Assembly (NCBI RefSeq): GCF_004001325.1
Contig: NZ_AP018722.1
Coordinates: forward strand, 558,001-622,000
Length of the DNA stretch: 64,000 bases
Origin: Thiomicrorhabdus aquaedulcis
GTDB lineage: Bacteria; Pseudomonadota; Gammaproteobacteria; Thiomicrospirales; Thiomicrospiraceae
Reading direction: 5' to 3'
The notes under the pieces were generated by a model, which saw only the letters and a program-made list of their open reading frames with translations, had not been told where the DNA came from and did not search any database. How positions within the stretch are numbered: position 1 is the stretch's first letter; each line of letters begins with the position of its first letter. A program made the translations under genes and the position numbers. Positions 46,050-56,585 of the stretch are shown one piece after another.

Positions 46050-49000
46050 ATGAGTCCTAAACCGGCCAAACGTATTCGCGAAATTCCGTACAACTATACC
46101 TCTTTTTCAGATAAAGAAATTGTGCTGAGATTTTTGGGTGCATCGTGTTGGCAAACGATTGAGGCATTACGTAAAACCCGAAATACGGGGCGTTCTGCGC
46201 GCATGCTGTTTGAAGTGCTGGGCGACATGTGGGTGGTGACTCGTAACCCCTACATTCAGGGCGATTTAATCGATAATCCTAAGCGTCGAGGCGCCTTAAT
46301 TGACGCGTTGCACCACCGGTTAAAAAATGTTGAAACTCGCTTAAATGGTAACACTCAAGCCGAAGAGTTACTGGTGGCGGTGCGCGAAGCGGTGGTGCAG
46401 TTTACAAACTGGTTTCCTGAACAAGTAGCCATGCGCAGCAACGTGCTTAAAAAGTTAAGAAGAGTCACGCGCGACGATAATATTAATTTTAGCGGCCTGG
46501 CCAGAGTATCGCATGCTACCGATGCAACCGATTGGCGGGTAGAGTTGCCATTGGTGGTGCTTACGCCCGACACCGAACAAGAAATTGTTGAAATGGTTGC
46601 CAGTTGCATCGAACTGGGTTTAACCATTATTCCGCGTGGCGGCGGCACAGGTTACACCGGTGGTGCGATTCCATTGCATCAAAATACGGCGGTCATTAAC
46701 ACCGAAAAACTAGAGTATCTAGGCCTGGTTGAACACGTTGAGTTGCCGCAAATTGGTAAAGTGCCCACCATTAAAACCGGTGCAGGTGTGGTGACGCGTA
46801 GGGTTTCAGAACAAGCTGAACGCTTTGGGTATGTGTTTGCGGTTGACCCCACCTCGCAAGATGCCTCGACTATTGGCGGCAATATTTCGATGAATGCGGG
46901 CGGTAAAAAAGCCGTATTGTGGGGCACAACACTGGACAATTTAGCCTCATGGCGCATGGTAACTCCCGACGCTAAATGGCTAGAAGTTGAGCGGGTTAAT
47001 CACAATCTTGGCAAGCTTCAAGACCAGGCCATGGTGCTGTTTGACATTAAACGTTTTGAAAAAGACGGGCAAACTCAAATTGGCGACACCGAACGCTTAA
47101 GCATTCCCGGCACGTCGTTTAGGCAGGCAGGCCTGGGTAAAGACGTGACCGATAAGTTTTTAAGCGGTTTACCGGGAATTCAAAAAGAAGGGTGTGATGG
47201 GCTTATTACTTCGTCGCGCTTTATTGTGCATCGCATGCCCAGCCATACCCGCACGGTTTGTTTAGAGTTTTTTGGTACCGATTTAAGCTTGGCGGTACCC
47301 GCCATTGTTGAGATTTTAGATTACGTTGAGTCTAAGAAAAAAGAGGGAATTTTAATAGCCGGTCTAGAGCATTTAGACGAACGCTACATTAAAGCGGTTA
47401 AATACAACACCAAAGCCACGCGCAAAGAGTTGCCCAAGATGTTGTTGTTAGCCGACATTTGTGGCGAGAACGGCTTTGAAGTGGCCAAAACCTGCACCGA
47501 AATTGTCGAGCTGGCCAATAAGCGCAATGCCGAAGGTTTTATTGCCGTTAGCGATGAGGCACGTAAACGTTTTTGGTTAGACCGTTCGCGTACGGCAGCG
47601 ATTTCTTCGCACACCAACGCATTTAAAATTAACGAAGACGTGGTGATTCCGCTCGATAAGCTCAATGAATACAACATTGAGATTGAAAAAATTAACATCG
47701 AAATGTCGATAAAAAATAAACTCGATATTTTAAACGCCTACATTGAGTACTTTGAAGGTGATATTCCCGAGTTTAGCCAAGAAGATGATTTTGAAGACAT
47801 CTCAGGACCTTCAAGCTATTTTAAAGGCAAAGTAGCCGATACATTAGAGCATTTTAAAACGGTCAAAACACGTTGGTTGGATAAGCTGGAACGCTTAAAT
47901 GCGCCCATTAATCAGTTTTTGGACTTGTTACCGCTTGACGCTCAGGCTTTTGTAAAGGAAGGCGATACGCTCGCCAGTCTATTTTTACGCCGTGAAGCTC
48001 GATTATCTTATCGTACCGAGGTAAAGCAATATTTAAAACAGACCTTTTTAGGCCATGATTTTGAAGCATTGCATAAAAAACTGGATGCCATTCACGCCGA
48101 GCTTCGCAGTGCACGTTTGTTTGTGGCACTGCACATGCACGCCGGCGACGGCAATATTCACACCAATATTCCGGTTCATTCGGGCAATTATGAGATGGTG
48201 CAATTGGCCGAATCGGTGGTGGATCGCATTATGGACATTGCCAAGCAGTTGGGTGGGGTGATTTCGGGTGAGCACGGTATAGGGCTAACCAAGTTTCAGT
48301 ATTTAGAAACCTCTAAAATCGAAGCGTTTGTGGCCTACAAAAACCAAGTTGACCCGCAAGGACATTTTAACAAAGGCAAGCTTATGCCCGGTTCAGGCCT
48401 GGATAATGCCTATACGCCTTCGCTAAGTTTGGTGAATCAAGAAGCTATTATTCTAGAAGCCAGTGAGCTTGATCAACTTAATAACGACATAAAAGATTGT
48501 TTGCGTTGTGGTAAATGTAAGCCGGTGTGCCAAACACATATTCCTCGAGCCAATTTACTGTATTCACCCCGTGACAAAATCTTGGCCACAGGACAGGTCA
48601 TTGAAGCCTTTTTGTACGAAGAGCAAACTCGCCGTGGGATTTCATTGCAACATTTTGATGCTATGAACGATGTGGCCGAGCACTGCACAACGTGTCACAA
48701 GTGCGCCACACCTTGTCCTGTGGACATTGACTTTGGTGATGTGTCGATTCGTATGCGTAATATTTTAACCAAAATGGGCAAAAAACGCTTTTCGATTACC
48801 ACCAAGATGGCGTTGTTTTTCTTAAACACCAAAAATCCGTTTGCCATTAAGTTACTGCGTAAAACCATGATTGGTTGGAGTGCGGTGGGTATTACGTTAG
48901 CCAATCGTGCTTTAGGGCTTTTTGGTTTAACAGGAAAAACCTCGGACATTCCTGCGCAAAGTACCCGGATTGCCCCCGTGCAACAACAAGTGATTAACTT

Positions 49001-49916
49001 TGTGCGAAAACCCTTAAATACCGGGCCAAATCAGGCTACTACGCGAGCGTTATTGGGCTTGGAAGAGGCTAATATGGTGCCGATTATTGGCGACCCTAAA
49101 AAAGTCACCGAAGAGTCGGATGCGGTATTTTATTTTCCGGGTTGTGGATCAGAGCGACTGTTTAGCGATATTGGTTTAGCCACCATTGCTATGTTGTATG
49201 AGTCGGGCGCACAAACTATTTTGCCCCCAGGCTATTTGTGTTGTGGTTATCCGCAAACCGCCGCAGGGCAGGCCGATAAAGGCGCGCAAATTACCGCTGA
49301 AAACCGTGCCTTGTTTCATCGAGTTGCTAACACGCTCAACTATTTAGACATTAAAACGGTTTTGGTGTCGTGCGGAACCTGTATGGATCAACTGCTAAAA
49401 TACGAGTTTGAACGTATTTTTCCGGGTTGTCGTTTATTGGATATTCACGAGTATTTGCAAGAAAAAGGCATGACGTTAAACAACGCTACGGGTGTTAAAT
49501 ATTTGTATCACGCACCATGCCACGACCCCATGAAAAAGCAAAACGGCACGCAAGTGGTAAAAGATTTGCTTAAAACCGAAGAAGTGTTGTTGTCGGATCG
49601 TTGTTGCAGTGAGGCTGGAACTTTAGCAACGGCCAGGCCTGATATTGCAACCCAATTACGTTTTAGAAAAGGGTTGGAGCTTAAAAAAGGCATTGAGGCG
49701 TTAACCGGAACGGATCATGTGGTTAAAAAAGACGAGGTTAAGTTATTAACCTCTTGTCCGGCGTGTCAGCAAGGCTTAAATCGCTATGAATCAGAAACCG
49801 GTTTAAAAACCGATTACATTGTGGTTGAGTTGGCTAAAAATCTGTTGGGTGACCACTGGCAAAAAGACTTTAGCGACAAGTTAAAAGTCGAAGGCGTTGA
49901 AAAAGTCTTGTTGTAA
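46050..49916 (+). CDS. Large FAD-linked / Fe-S oxidoreductase (DUF3683, GlcD-GlcF-like fusion)
   Basis: 1288 residues. N-terminal DUF3683-type region (about 1-150), FAD-binding PCMH domain ([14 protein letters not shown] near 195, then [20 protein letters not shown]), FAD-oxidase C-terminal domain ending at [12 protein letters not shown]...SGEHGIG, two 4Fe-4S sites ([23 protein letters not shown]) and CCG domains (FPGCGSE, CCGYPQ, HAPCHD, CCSEAG). The layout joins D-lactate/glycolate-type dehydrogenase with an Fe-S electron-transfer part; the substrate is not visible. In an autotroph glycolate is an attractive guess. A 209-bp leader separates it from der. Confidence 0.88.
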   Translation: MSPKPAKRIREIPYNYTSFSDKEIVLRFLGASCWQTIEALRKTRNTGRSARMLFEVLGDMWVVTRNPYIQGDLIDNPKRRGALIDALHHRLKNVETRLNGNTQAEELLVAVREAVVQFTNWFPEQVAMRSNVLKKLRRVTRDDNINFSGLARVSHATDATDWRVELPLVVLTPDTEQEIVEMVASCIELGLTIIPRGGGTGYTGGAIPLHQNTAVINTEKLEYLGLVEHVELPQIGKVPTIKTGAGVVTRRVSEQAERFGYVFAVDPTSQDASTIGGNISMNAGGKKAVLWGTTLDNLASWRMVTPDAKWLEVERVNHNLGKLQDQAMVLFDIKRFEKDGQTQIGDTERLSIPGTSFRQAGLGKDVTDKFLSGLPGIQKEGCDGLITSSRFIVHRMPSHTRTVCLEFFGTDLSLAVPAIVEILDYVESKKKEGILIAGLEHLDERYIKAVKYNTKATRKELPKMLLLADICGENGFEVAKTCTEIVELANKRNAEGFIAVSDEARKRFWLDRSRTAAISSHTNAFKINEDVVIPLDKLNEYNIEIEKINIEMSIKNKLDILNAYIEYFEGDIPEFSQEDDFEDISGPSSYFKGKVADTLEHFKTVKTRWLDKLERLNAPINQFLDLLPLDAQAFVKEGDTLASLFLRREARLSYRTEVKQYLKQTFLGHDFEALHKKLDAIHAELRSARLFVALHMHAGDGNIHTNIPVHSGNYEMVQLAESVVDRIMDIAKQLGGVISGEHGIGLTKFQYLETSKIEAFVAYKNQVDPQGHFNKGKLMPGSGLDNAYTPSLSLVNQEAIILEASELDQLNNDIKDCLRCGKCKPVCQTHIPRANLLYSPRDKILATGQVIEAFLYEEQTRRGISLQHFDAMNDVAEHCTTCHKCATPCPVDIDFGDVSIRMRNILTKMGKKRFSITTKMALFFLNTKNPFAIKLLRKTMIGWSAVGITLANRALGLFGLTGKTSDIPAQSTRIAPVQQQVINFVRKPLNTGPNQATTRALLGLEEANMVPIIGDPKKVTEESDAVFYFPGCGSERLFSDIGLATIAMLYESGAQTILPPGYLCCGYPQTAAGQADKGAQITAENRALFHRVANTLNYLDIKTVLVSCGTCMDQLLKYEFERIFPGCRLLDIHEYLQEKGMTLNNATGVKYLYHAPCHDPMKKQNGTQVVKDLLKTEEVLLSDRCCSEAGTLATARPDIATQLRFRKGLELKKGIEALTGTDHVVKKDEVKLLTSCPACQQGLNRYESETGLKTDYIVVELAKNLLGDHWQKDFSDKLKVEGVEKVLL

Positions 49917-49939
49917 GTGGGTTAAGTTATGTTATAAAC

Positions 49940-49971
49940 AAAAAAGGCGCTTATTAAAAGCGCCTTTTTTG
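49940..49971. terminator. Bidirectional terminator
   Basis: Stem AAAAAGGCGCTT / AAGCGCCTTTTTT, usable from both strands, between the large oxidoreductase and the minus-strand cytochrome c. Confidence 0.85.
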
Positions 49972-49992
49972 TATGCGAATAAATTGTAAATA

Positions 49993-50004
49993 ACCAGGCC
50001 TGGT
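49993..50004. repeat. ACCAGGCCTGGT palindrome
   Basis: Exact copy 43 bp beyond the cytochrome c stop, flanked AATA...TGTT. Confidence 0.85.
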
Positions 50005-50046
50005 TGTTTAAGCCTTTTACACTTTTAAGGTTTTAAATTTAAGGTT

Positions 50047-50346
50047 TTATTTAGCTTGCTGTGCTGCGTAAAAATTAGCCAAGTCGGTAATCTCTTGATC
50101 CGTTAGACCTTTTGCAAATGGCGCCATGGTTGCATTTTTGCGAACACCATCACGAAAGTCTTTTAACTGACTGGCCGTGTAACTGGCGTGTTGACCTGCT
50201 AACTTAGGAAAGTTTGGCACAACGCTGTTGCCATCGGCACCATGACAACCTATGCAGGTGCTGGCTTTAGCTGGGGCTTCTAACGCATAAGCAGAGGCAG
50301 AAAATAATAGCGTTGCGGCCACTGAAGCGATCATTAATTTTTTCAT
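50047..50346 (-). CDS. Class I cytochrome c (c553/c4 half type)
   Basis: 99 residues from ATG 50346. Signal peptide (about 1-22, ending ASAYA), heme site CIGCH (near residue 31), axial Met in NATMAPFAKGL. A small soluble periplasmic electron carrier, likely between Sox or sulfide dehydrogenase and terminal oxidase. A second such gene is 157 bp upstream. Confidence 0.92.
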   Translation of the reverse strand: MKKLMIASVAATLLFSASAYALEAPAKASTCIGCHGADGNSVVPNFPKLAGQHASYTASQLKDFRDGVRKNATMAPFAKGLTDQEITDLANFYAAQQAK

Positions 50347-50457
50347 AAAAGTTCTCTTTTGCATCGTTTGTAAACAAAGTTTTATTTAAAGCCAAGTTGA
50401 CGTTGAAATCAAGTACTACTCTGGATTTATACGGCATTTAGACCTGTCTTAATCGGC

Positions 50458-50487
50458 AAAAAAAAACCGCCCCTAAAGGCGGTCTTT
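50458..50487 (-). terminator. Terminator of the second cytochrome c gene
   Basis: On the minus strand, stem ACCGCC / GGCGGT followed by a 9-base T run, 20 bp after the stop at 50504. Confidence 0.85.
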
Positions 50488-50503
50488 TAACAATCGCTCT
50501 AAA

Positions 50504-50809
50504 TTATAGAGAAGCTGTGTAAGCGGCGATGTTAGCGATGTCGGCGTCAGAAAGACCAGCCGCCATTGGTGCCATCATAGAAGTCATAGGACCTACTTGT
50601 TCACCAGCTTTGTACTTATTTAACTTAGCAACGGTTTCAGCTGCAGGGGCACCTGCAAGTTTTGGACCTACTCCGCCTTCACCAGCGGCACCGTGACAAC
50701 CAATGCAAGTAGCGTAAGCTGTTGCACCAGCAGCGGCATCACCAGCTTGCGCTGCTGCACCAAAAGAAACTAAACCAGCCGCAGCTAAAGCAATTAACGT
50801 GTTTTTCAT
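50504..50809 (-). CDS. Class I cytochrome c (c5/c553-like)
   Basis: 101 residues from ATG 50809. Signal peptide (about 1-22, ending AAAQA), heme site CIGCH, axial Met in SMMAPMAAGL. Alanine/glycine-rich and different enough from the 50047 gene to be an old duplicate at most. The frame continues upstream to 50860, but the signal peptide and AGGAGAG ribosome site fix 50809. Confidence 0.92.
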   Translation of the reverse strand: MKNTLIALAAAGLVSFGAAAQAGDAAAGATAYATCIGCHGAAGEGGVGPKLAGAPAAETVAKLNKYKAGEQVGPMTSMMAPMAAGLSDADIANIAAYTASL

Positions 50810-51059
50810 GTTGTACTCTCCTAAAGCACTAAAAAAAGTCGGGATTAACCCTAGATGCAATTACAAACTAAAAGGTTGCGTTAGTCAAGATTTAAGGGTG
50901 GAGCAATGTTTAAAATAACTTAAATAGTCTGAATTAATCCATGAGAATGGTTGGGTATATTGGATAGAATAGTGTCAATCTTTGATAAATATTTTATTTA
51001 TGATTATTTGGGCGTGTTTTTGGCTTTTTTTTAATGATTTTAAAACGGGTGGAAGTGTT

Positions 51060-51230
51060 ATGTTCAAAATGGTGTTGCTGATATTGGTGTTAACCGTTGC
51101 CAGTTGGCTGGTGTTAAAGTTAATTTCTAAACCGATGCACATTGGTTTGGTGTTATTGTTTTGGATTGCGGTGGTCTTTGGGTCAGCTGGATTATTGTAT
51201 GGTTTTTCGGTGTGGCAAGCGGGGTTGTGA
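51060..51230 (+). CDS. Small hydrophobic membrane protein
   Basis: 56 residues from ATG 51060 (GGAAG upstream): MFKMVLLILVLTVASWLV, a short polar turn (KLISKPMH) and a second helix. Two likely membrane segments with charges only at the turn. Unknown family. The TTG at 50982 would add an aromatic hydrophobic stretch and seems less likely. Convergent with rsgA. Confidence 0.5.
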   Translation: MFKMVLLILVLTVASWLVLKLISKPMHIGLVLLFWIAVVFGSAGLLYGFSVWQAGL

Positions 51231-51246
51231 CCACTTACCAGACAGT

Positions 51247-52347
51247 TTATTCAGGATTAGCGGTGTTAGCCAACGCTAAGGCTTGGGCTTTAAACTCTTC
51301 TAATAAACGTTGAAAACTTTGGTACCGACTTAAGGCAATGTCATCGTTTTCGACGGCTGTTTTAATGGCGCAGTGCGGCTCTATAGAGTGGGTACAGTTG
51401 TTGTATTTACATTGTCCTAAAAACGGTGCAAAGTCTGGATAATAACGTTCAAGCTCGCTTAAAGAACAAGGGTTTGGACTAAATTGCCGTACACCGGGTG
51501 AGTCAATTAAATTGCCGCTATAGCGTGATGTGCCGTCAATGCTGGGTAAGTGGTACAAAATGCTGTTGGTGGTGGTGTGCTTGCCCAAGCCAGTAGACGC
51601 TGAAAGTTCGTTTACTCGAATGGCCAAGTCTGGAATCAGCGCGTTAATAAGTGAGGATTTTCCAGCCCCTGATGGCCCAACAAACACGGTGTTTTTGGCT
51701 TCCATAAATTCACGCAGTTCATCCAAACCTTCTTTAGAGACGGTTGAGGCCGTGAGCAATTCAATGCCCATTTCATCGTAGGGATGCAATACTTCGGCAA
51801 TACTTTCCCAATCTTCGTCGGTGTGCAGTAAATCGACTTTGTTGATGATGATAATCACCGGAATGTCCAGTTGCATGGCGGCGACCAAGTAGCGGTCAAT
51901 CATGTCGGGGTGAATTCCGGGTGCAACGGGGGCGACCACACCAATAAAGTCAATGTTGGCGGCCACCATTCGGGTTTGCCCTCTAAATCCTGGGCGACTG
52001 AGTTCATGCGCGCGCGGTAACACGCTGACCACTACGCCGGTGTGTGCCTCAACATCGGTTTGCCAAATAACATTGTCGCCGGCCACTAATTTGCCTAGAT
52101 GTTGACGAATGGCGCATGTGTAGCGTTCGCCGTTTTCACTTTCGACTAACACGCGTTTTCCAAAGCTGGTAATGACCAGGCCTGGTTGTTTGTCGCCTAG
52201 TTGGTTTTCTAATGACGTGGCTGGTAAGGTAACGGAGTCAGCCGGATTTTTGGCGGTTAACTTGGTCTCTTGATTGGGCGTGTGGGCGTGCAGATTTTTA
52301 TCTGAAACACGGCGTTTTTGTTGTTGGGTTAACCGGCGTTTTGTCAT
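51247..52347 (-). CDS. rsgA: Ribosome small subunit GTPase RsgA
   Basis: Circularly permuted GTPase for late 30S maturation. 366 residues. OB-fold start, then G4 INKVDLL, G1 GPSGAGKSSLIN, G3 DSPGVRQF in permuted order, and a C-terminal zinc site (QCKYNNCTHSIEPHC). The basic N-terminus (KRRLTQQQKRRV) and about 50 residues before the OB fold are poorly conserved. The palindrome at 52175-52186 lies in the region encoding QPGLVI. Confidence 0.95.
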   Translation of the reverse strand: MTKRRLTQQQKRRVSDKNLHAHTPNQETKLTAKNPADSVTLPATSLENQLGDKQPGLVITSFGKRVLVESENGERYTCAIRQHLGKLVAGDNVIWQTDVEAHTGVVVSVLPRAHELSRPGFRGQTRMVAANIDFIGVVAPVAPGIHPDMIDRYLVAAMQLDIPVIIIINKVDLLHTDEDWESIAEVLHPYDEMGIELLTASTVSKEGLDELREFMEAKNTVFVGPSGAGKSSLINALIPDLAIRVNELSASTGLGKHTTTNSILYHLPSIDGTSRYSGNLIDSPGVRQFSPNPCSLSELERYYPDFAPFLGQCKYNNCTHSIEPHCAIKTAVENDDIALSRYQSFQRLLEEFKAQALALANTANPE

Positions 52348-52350
52348 AGT

Positions 52351-52704
52351 TTATTCAAGCAGTTGATTGATTTTGGCGGCCATAATCATATCGTTTTGGG
52401 TTAACCCTTCGGCGACATGAGTGGTGAGGCTTACGGTGCAGTGATTGTAGTCAAAACAAATGTTAGGGTGGTGATCTTCTTTGTTGGCCAACCATGTTAC
52501 TGCGTTTACAAACGCGATGGTTTGGGGGTAGTTTTTAAAGGTAAACTTTTTAGAGATGGAGGCGTAATTTAACGGCGCATCCCAACCAGGCAGTTGGCTA
52601 AGGTGGCTTTCAATGGCCGGAATAATCATGGGCTTTTGGCCTTTTTGCATCTCTTGGCAGTGTTGCGCCAAGAGGTCTTGTAAAAATGGGTTAATGTGGG
52701 TCAT
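52351..52704 (-). CDS. Pterin-4a-carbinolamine dehydratase
   Basis: 117 residues. Conserved core FKNYPQTIAFVNAVTWLANKEDHHP and the SLTTH segment match the PCD/DCoH family, which recycles tetrahydrobiopterin-type cofactors or acts in molybdopterin context. N-terminal 25 residues are extra. No phenylalanine hydroxylase is nearby. Overlaps the Ste24-like gene by 4 bp and nearly abuts rsgA: one operon. Confidence 0.88.
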   Translation of the reverse strand: MTHINPFLQDLLAQHCQEMQKGQKPMIIPAIESHLSQLPGWDAPLNYASISKKFTFKNYPQTIAFVNAVTWLANKEDHHPNICFDYNHCTVSLTTHVAEGLTQNDMIMAAKINQLLE

Positions 52705-53972
52705 GCGCTGTTCTCCGTATTGGGCATGGGTGGCAGTGAATTTAAATAATCAATGCGAATTTTAGCCGGTGGGTGACTGTCGTGATACGCCGAATAGCCT
52801 GGGTCTGGCGTTAAGGTGCTGGCGTTGTCGCGGTACATTTTAAGCAACGCCGACACCAAATGCGATGCACCTACGTGTTGCGCGGCAAACGCATCGGCTT
52901 CAAATTCGTGTTTACGACTTTTACGTGCGCTAAGAGGCCCCATAAAAAAGAATAAAACAGGTACGGCGGTCATAAACAACAGCAGTGCAGCGGCTGGGGT
53001 TTGTGTGGTCATGCCTAAACCAGAGTAAAACAACGGCAGTTGAATTAACCAGCCCAATAAGGCCAGGCCTGCTAGGCTTAACACAGTGCCTTCTAATAAG
53101 CGTTTGCGAATATGCCCGTGTTTAAAATGTCCTAGTTCGTGCGCCAGCACCGCTTCGACTTCGTCGGGGCTGAGTTTTTCGAGCAAGGTATCAAAAAACA
53201 CGATGCGTTTGTTTTTGCCCATGCCGGTAAAGTACGCGTTACCGTGCCCCGAGCGTGACGAGCCGTCCATAACAAAAATCCCATTCGATTCAAACCCTGT
53301 GCGCTCAAGCAAGGCTTCGATGCGCTGTTTCATTTCGCCGTCGGCAAGTGGGGTAAATTTGTTGAAAAGGGGCGCAATCCACTTTGGGTACGCCCATAAT
53401 AAAATCAACTGAAACGCCATCCAAAAAACCCAAGTATAAAACCACCAGGCCTGGTCAATGTAGGCGCTCATAATGGTTAACACCACCCAAATAAGCGGCA
53501 AACCCAGTGCCAACATAAGCGCCCACTGCTTGAGTAAATCGCTGATAAATTTAGCGGGTGTGGTTTTGTTAAAGCCAAATTGTGCTTCAGTTTTAAACGT
53601 GCTCATGATGCTAAACGGCAGATGCAACAGCGATAAAAACCACAAGGTAAACAGCAAAAACGCCGTGTCGCGCCAAATGGGTTCAAGCCCGCTGTTAAGC
53701 CACAGGTTGTATAAGTCCTGAAAACCACCGCCTAAGGTCATAAACACCAAAATGGCGGCGTCGTAAAATAGACCCAAACGGCTCAACTGCAATTTAGCAC
53801 GGCTGTAATCGGCGGCTTTTTGGTGAGCTTCTAGGTTCACCATGCTGGCAAATTCATTAGGAACTTGCGCACGATGCGCGCCAATGTAAAATTGATTTTT
53901 AATGTTTAACCATAACTCAATCAGTAAATTTAAAATTAAGGCGGTTAAAAATAGCGGGGTAATCCAGTTCAT
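52701..53972 (-). CDS. Ste24-type M48 membrane metalloprotease
   Basis: 423 residues with several membrane helices, zinc motif HELGH in LAHELGHFKHGHIRK and the later glutamate in KSRKHEFEADAFA, as in CAAX prenyl protease 1 (Ste24). Bacterial members act in membrane protein quality control; no prenylation is implied. The palindrome at 53444-53455 falls in a membrane loop (IDQAWWF). First gene of a three-gene minus-strand operon. Confidence 0.9.
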   Translation of the reverse strand: MNWITPLFLTALILNLLIELWLNIKNQFYIGAHRAQVPNEFASMVNLEAHQKAADYSRAKLQLSRLGLFYDAAILVFMTLGGGFQDLYNLWLNSGLEPIWRDTAFLLFTLWFLSLLHLPFSIMSTFKTEAQFGFNKTTPAKFISDLLKQWALMLALGLPLIWVVLTIMSAYIDQAWWFYTWVFWMAFQLILLWAYPKWIAPLFNKFTPLADGEMKQRIEALLERTGFESNGIFVMDGSSRSGHGNAYFTGMGKNKRIVFFDTLLEKLSPDEVEAVLAHELGHFKHGHIRKRLLEGTVLSLAGLALLGWLIQLPLFYSGLGMTTQTPAAALLLFMTAVPVLFFFMGPLSARKSRKHEFEADAFAAQHVGASHLVSALLKMYRDNASTLTPDPGYSAYHDSHPPAKIRIDYLNSLPPMPNTENSA

Positions 53973-54075
53973 ATCATCCAGTTTATAGCGGTAAGTTTTG
54001 TTGAGTTATTGTCGTCATACAATGGGTGTGTTGCGTTAATATAGCCCTGTATTGTAAGTTAAAAGGGAAACTGAT

Positions 54076-54618
54076 ATGAAGTCTGATAATAATTTAATTT
54101 GGATTGATTTAGAGATGACGGGCTTAGAGCCTAAAACTCATCGAATTATTGAAATTGCCACCGTGGTAACCGACAGCAATTTAAATGTGTTGGCACAAGG
54201 TCCGGTGATTGCTATCGCCACGGCTCAAGCCGACCTAGACGCTATGGACGACTGGTGCACCACGCATCATGGGCAGTCGGGTTTAACGGCTCGAGTGCAA
54301 CAAAGTGGTGTGAGTATGTTAGAAGCTCAACAACAAACCATCACATTTTTGGGGCAGTATGTTGACTCGGGTAAATCGCCTATGTGTGGCAACAGCATCT
54401 GTCAAGACCGGCGTTTTATGGTTGAGCAAATGCCAGAGTTAGAGGCGTTTTTTCATTACCGTAACTTAGACGTAAGCACGCTTAAAGAGTTAGCCAAACG
54501 CTGGGCGCCCAATGTGTTTGCATCGCACACCAAAAGTGATACGCATTTGGCTATGAACGACATTATGGAGTCGATTAGTGAGTTGCAACACTATCGTAGC
54601 CATTTGTTTCAATCTTAA
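54076..54618 (+). CDS. orn: Oligoribonuclease
   Basis: DEDDh exonuclease that degrades 2-5 nt RNAs and pGpG from c-di-GMP turnover. 180 residues. [22 protein letters not shown] and [13 protein letters not shown] carry the catalytic residues. Divergent from the Ste24-like operon; orn next to rsgA-containing operon is usual in gammaproteobacteria. Confidence 0.96.
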   Translation: MKSDNNLIWIDLEMTGLEPKTHRIIEIATVVTDSNLNVLAQGPVIAIATAQADLDAMDDWCTTHHGQSGLTARVQQSGVSMLEAQQQTITFLGQYVDSGKSPMCGNSICQDRRFMVEQMPELEAFFHYRNLDVSTLKELAKRWAPNVFASHTKSDTHLAMNDIMESISELQHYRSHLFQS

Positions 54619-54709
54619 GCCGTGGTTTAAACATGCACAGAGGCCTTAAAACAGCTAAAAAACAGCTAAAAAAGAACCTCTTACAGTTCTAAATAGGCGT
54701 TAAATCCTA

Positions 54710-54715
54710 TATAAT
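54710..54715 (+). promoter_or_regulatory. Possible -10 box of the ilvBHC operon
   Basis: TATAAT about 158 bp before ilvB, with no good -35 hexamer. The long leader holds a small hairpin (54727-54744, TCACATA/TATGTGA), compatible with attenuation but no branched-chain leader peptide was found. Confidence 0.3.
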
Positions 54716-54872
54716 TGCACGTTTTCTCACATAGTTTTATGTGACGATTTTGTTAAAATTACGCTAAGTTGCGCTGGGTTTTGGTTAGGTAATGGTTAAA
54801 TAATGATTAAACATTATTAAACATGACACAACCCCGAGCATACTTTAAGCCTTAATAAAGAGGACCGATGTT

Positions 54873-56576
54873 GTGGAAATGACTGGTGCCCAAATCCTAG
54901 TAAACTATCTCGAGGATGAAGGGGTAGAGCACATATGGGGTTATCCTGGTGGGGCGGTATTGCCCATTTACGATGCCCTAGATACAGACGCTAAAAAATT
55001 AAGCCATATTTTGGTGCGTCACGAACAGGCGGCTGTGCATGCAGCCGATGGTTATGCGCGCTCTACAGGTAAACCAGGAGTGGTTCTTGTTACGTCGGGT
55101 CCCGGTGCCACCAATGCGGTGACCGGAATTGCGACGGCTTATATGGATTCAATTCCCATGGTATGCATTACCGGTCAAGTGCCTACGGCGATGATCGGTT
55201 TGGATGCGTTTCAGGAGATTGATACCGTTGGCATAACAAGACCTATCGTAAAACACAACTTCTTAGTCAAGAATGTCGATGACCTTGCTATTACGCTCAA
55301 AAAAGCATTTTACTTAGCAACAACTGGCCGACCTGGCCCCGTTGTGGTCGACATTCCTAAAGATGTCCAAACCGCCAAAAGCTTTTATGTATATCCGCAA
55401 GAAGTTGAAATGCGCTCCTATCTACCTGTAACGAAGGGCCATAGCGGACAAATTAAAAAAGCCGTAGAGATGATGCTCTCGGCAAAACGTCCAATTTTGT
55501 ACACGGGCGGTGGCGTTATATTGGGCGATGCGTCGCCCGAGCTAACTACGCTTACGCATAAATTGGGTTTTCCAATTGTGCAGACATTAATGGGATTAGG
55601 CGCTTTTCCAGCGTCAGACAAACAAGCTTTAGGCATGTTAGGAATGCACGGTACTTACGAGGCTAATCTGTCGATGCACCACAGCGATTTAATTATTGCC
55701 ATTGGTTCACGTTTTGATGATCGCGTCACCGGCAATCTAGAAAAGTTTTGTCCAGATGCTAAAATCATTCATGTCGACATAGACCCCGCGTCTATTTCTA
55801 AAAACGTCTTGGTTGACATTCCTATTGTGGGGCCGGTTAAGCAAGTGTTAACCGAAATGAACGCCATTTTGGAAAAAACTACGCAAAAATCGGACGCGCA
55901 AGCGTTGGCGCAGTGGTGGGAACAAATTGAAGCCTGGCGTGCCACGCAATGTTTACGGTATGACACAACAGGTTCAAAAATTAAGCCTCAAGCCGCCATG
56001 CAAGCCGTATGGCGCGTGACTAATGGCGACGCTTACGTGTCGTCTGACGTAGGTCAACACCAAATGTTTGCCGCACAATATTACCCGTTTGACAAACCAC
56101 GTCGTTGGTTAAATTCGGGCGGTTTGGGTACTATGGGCTTTGGTTTACCGGCGGCCATGGGCGCTAAATTAGCGTTTCCTAACGAAACCGTAATTTGCGT
56201 AACCGGCGAAGGGTCTATTCAGATGAACATTCAAGAACTGTCAACCTGTTTACAATATGGGTTTGCGGTCAAAATCATCTGCTTAAACAACGGTTTCTTA
56301 GGCATGGTTAGACAATGGCAAGAGTTTTTCTACGAGCGCCGTTACTCTATGTCGTACATGGATTCTTTGCCCGACTTTGTTAAGTTGGCTGAAGCGTACG
56401 GCCATGTAGGCGTGCGCATTGAAGACCCTAAAACCATGGAAGCGCAACTGGCTGAGGTGTTTTCGGACAAGTACAAAGACCGCTTAGTGTTTGTTGACAT
56501 CCTTACCGATCAACAAGAAAACGTGTACCCGATGATTCCGGCCGGTGCCGGGCTCAACGAAATGATTTTGGTGTAG
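54873..56576 (+). CDS. ilvB: Acetolactate synthase large subunit
   Basis: ThDP/FAD enzyme making acetolactate and acetohydroxybutyrate. 567 residues. GTG 54873 is preferred: AAGAGGA lies 8 nt before, and [10 protein letters not shown] matches the start of IlvI (MEMLSG). Catalytic glutamate in [16 protein letters not shown]; ThDP-binding [10 protein letters not shown]... and [16 protein letters not shown] five-codon frame (ATG TTG TGG AAA TGA, 54868-54882) overlaps the start and could lower initiation. Confidence 0.95.
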   Translation: MEMTGAQILVNYLEDEGVEHIWGYPGGAVLPIYDALDTDAKKLSHILVRHEQAAVHAADGYARSTGKPGVVLVTSGPGATNAVTGIATAYMDSIPMVCITGQVPTAMIGLDAFQEIDTVGITRPIVKHNFLVKNVDDLAITLKKAFYLATTGRPGPVVVDIPKDVQTAKSFYVYPQEVEMRSYLPVTKGHSGQIKKAVEMMLSAKRPILYTGGGVILGDASPELTTLTHKLGFPIVQTLMGLGAFPASDKQALGMLGMHGTYEANLSMHHSDLIIAIGSRFDDRVTGNLEKFCPDAKIIHVDIDPASISKNVLVDIPIVGPVKQVLTEMNAILEKTTQKSDAQALAQWWEQIEAWRATQCLRYDTTGSKIKPQAAMQAVWRVTNGDAYVSSDVGQHQMFAAQYYPFDKPRRWLNSGGLGTMGFGLPAAMGAKLAFPNETVICVTGEGSIQMNIQELSTCLQYGFAVKIICLNNGFLGMVRQWQEFFYERRYSMSYMDSLPDFVKLAEAYGHVGVRIEDPKTMEAQLAEVFSDKYKDRLVFVDILTDQQENVYPMIPAGAGLNEMILV

Positions 56577-56585
56577 GTGAAGACT

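Noticed and set aside
54652-54710. Lysine-rich 19-codon frame before ilvB as leader peptide
   Set aside because: Has only a few leucine codons, no ribosome site, and lies upstream of the likely -10 box.
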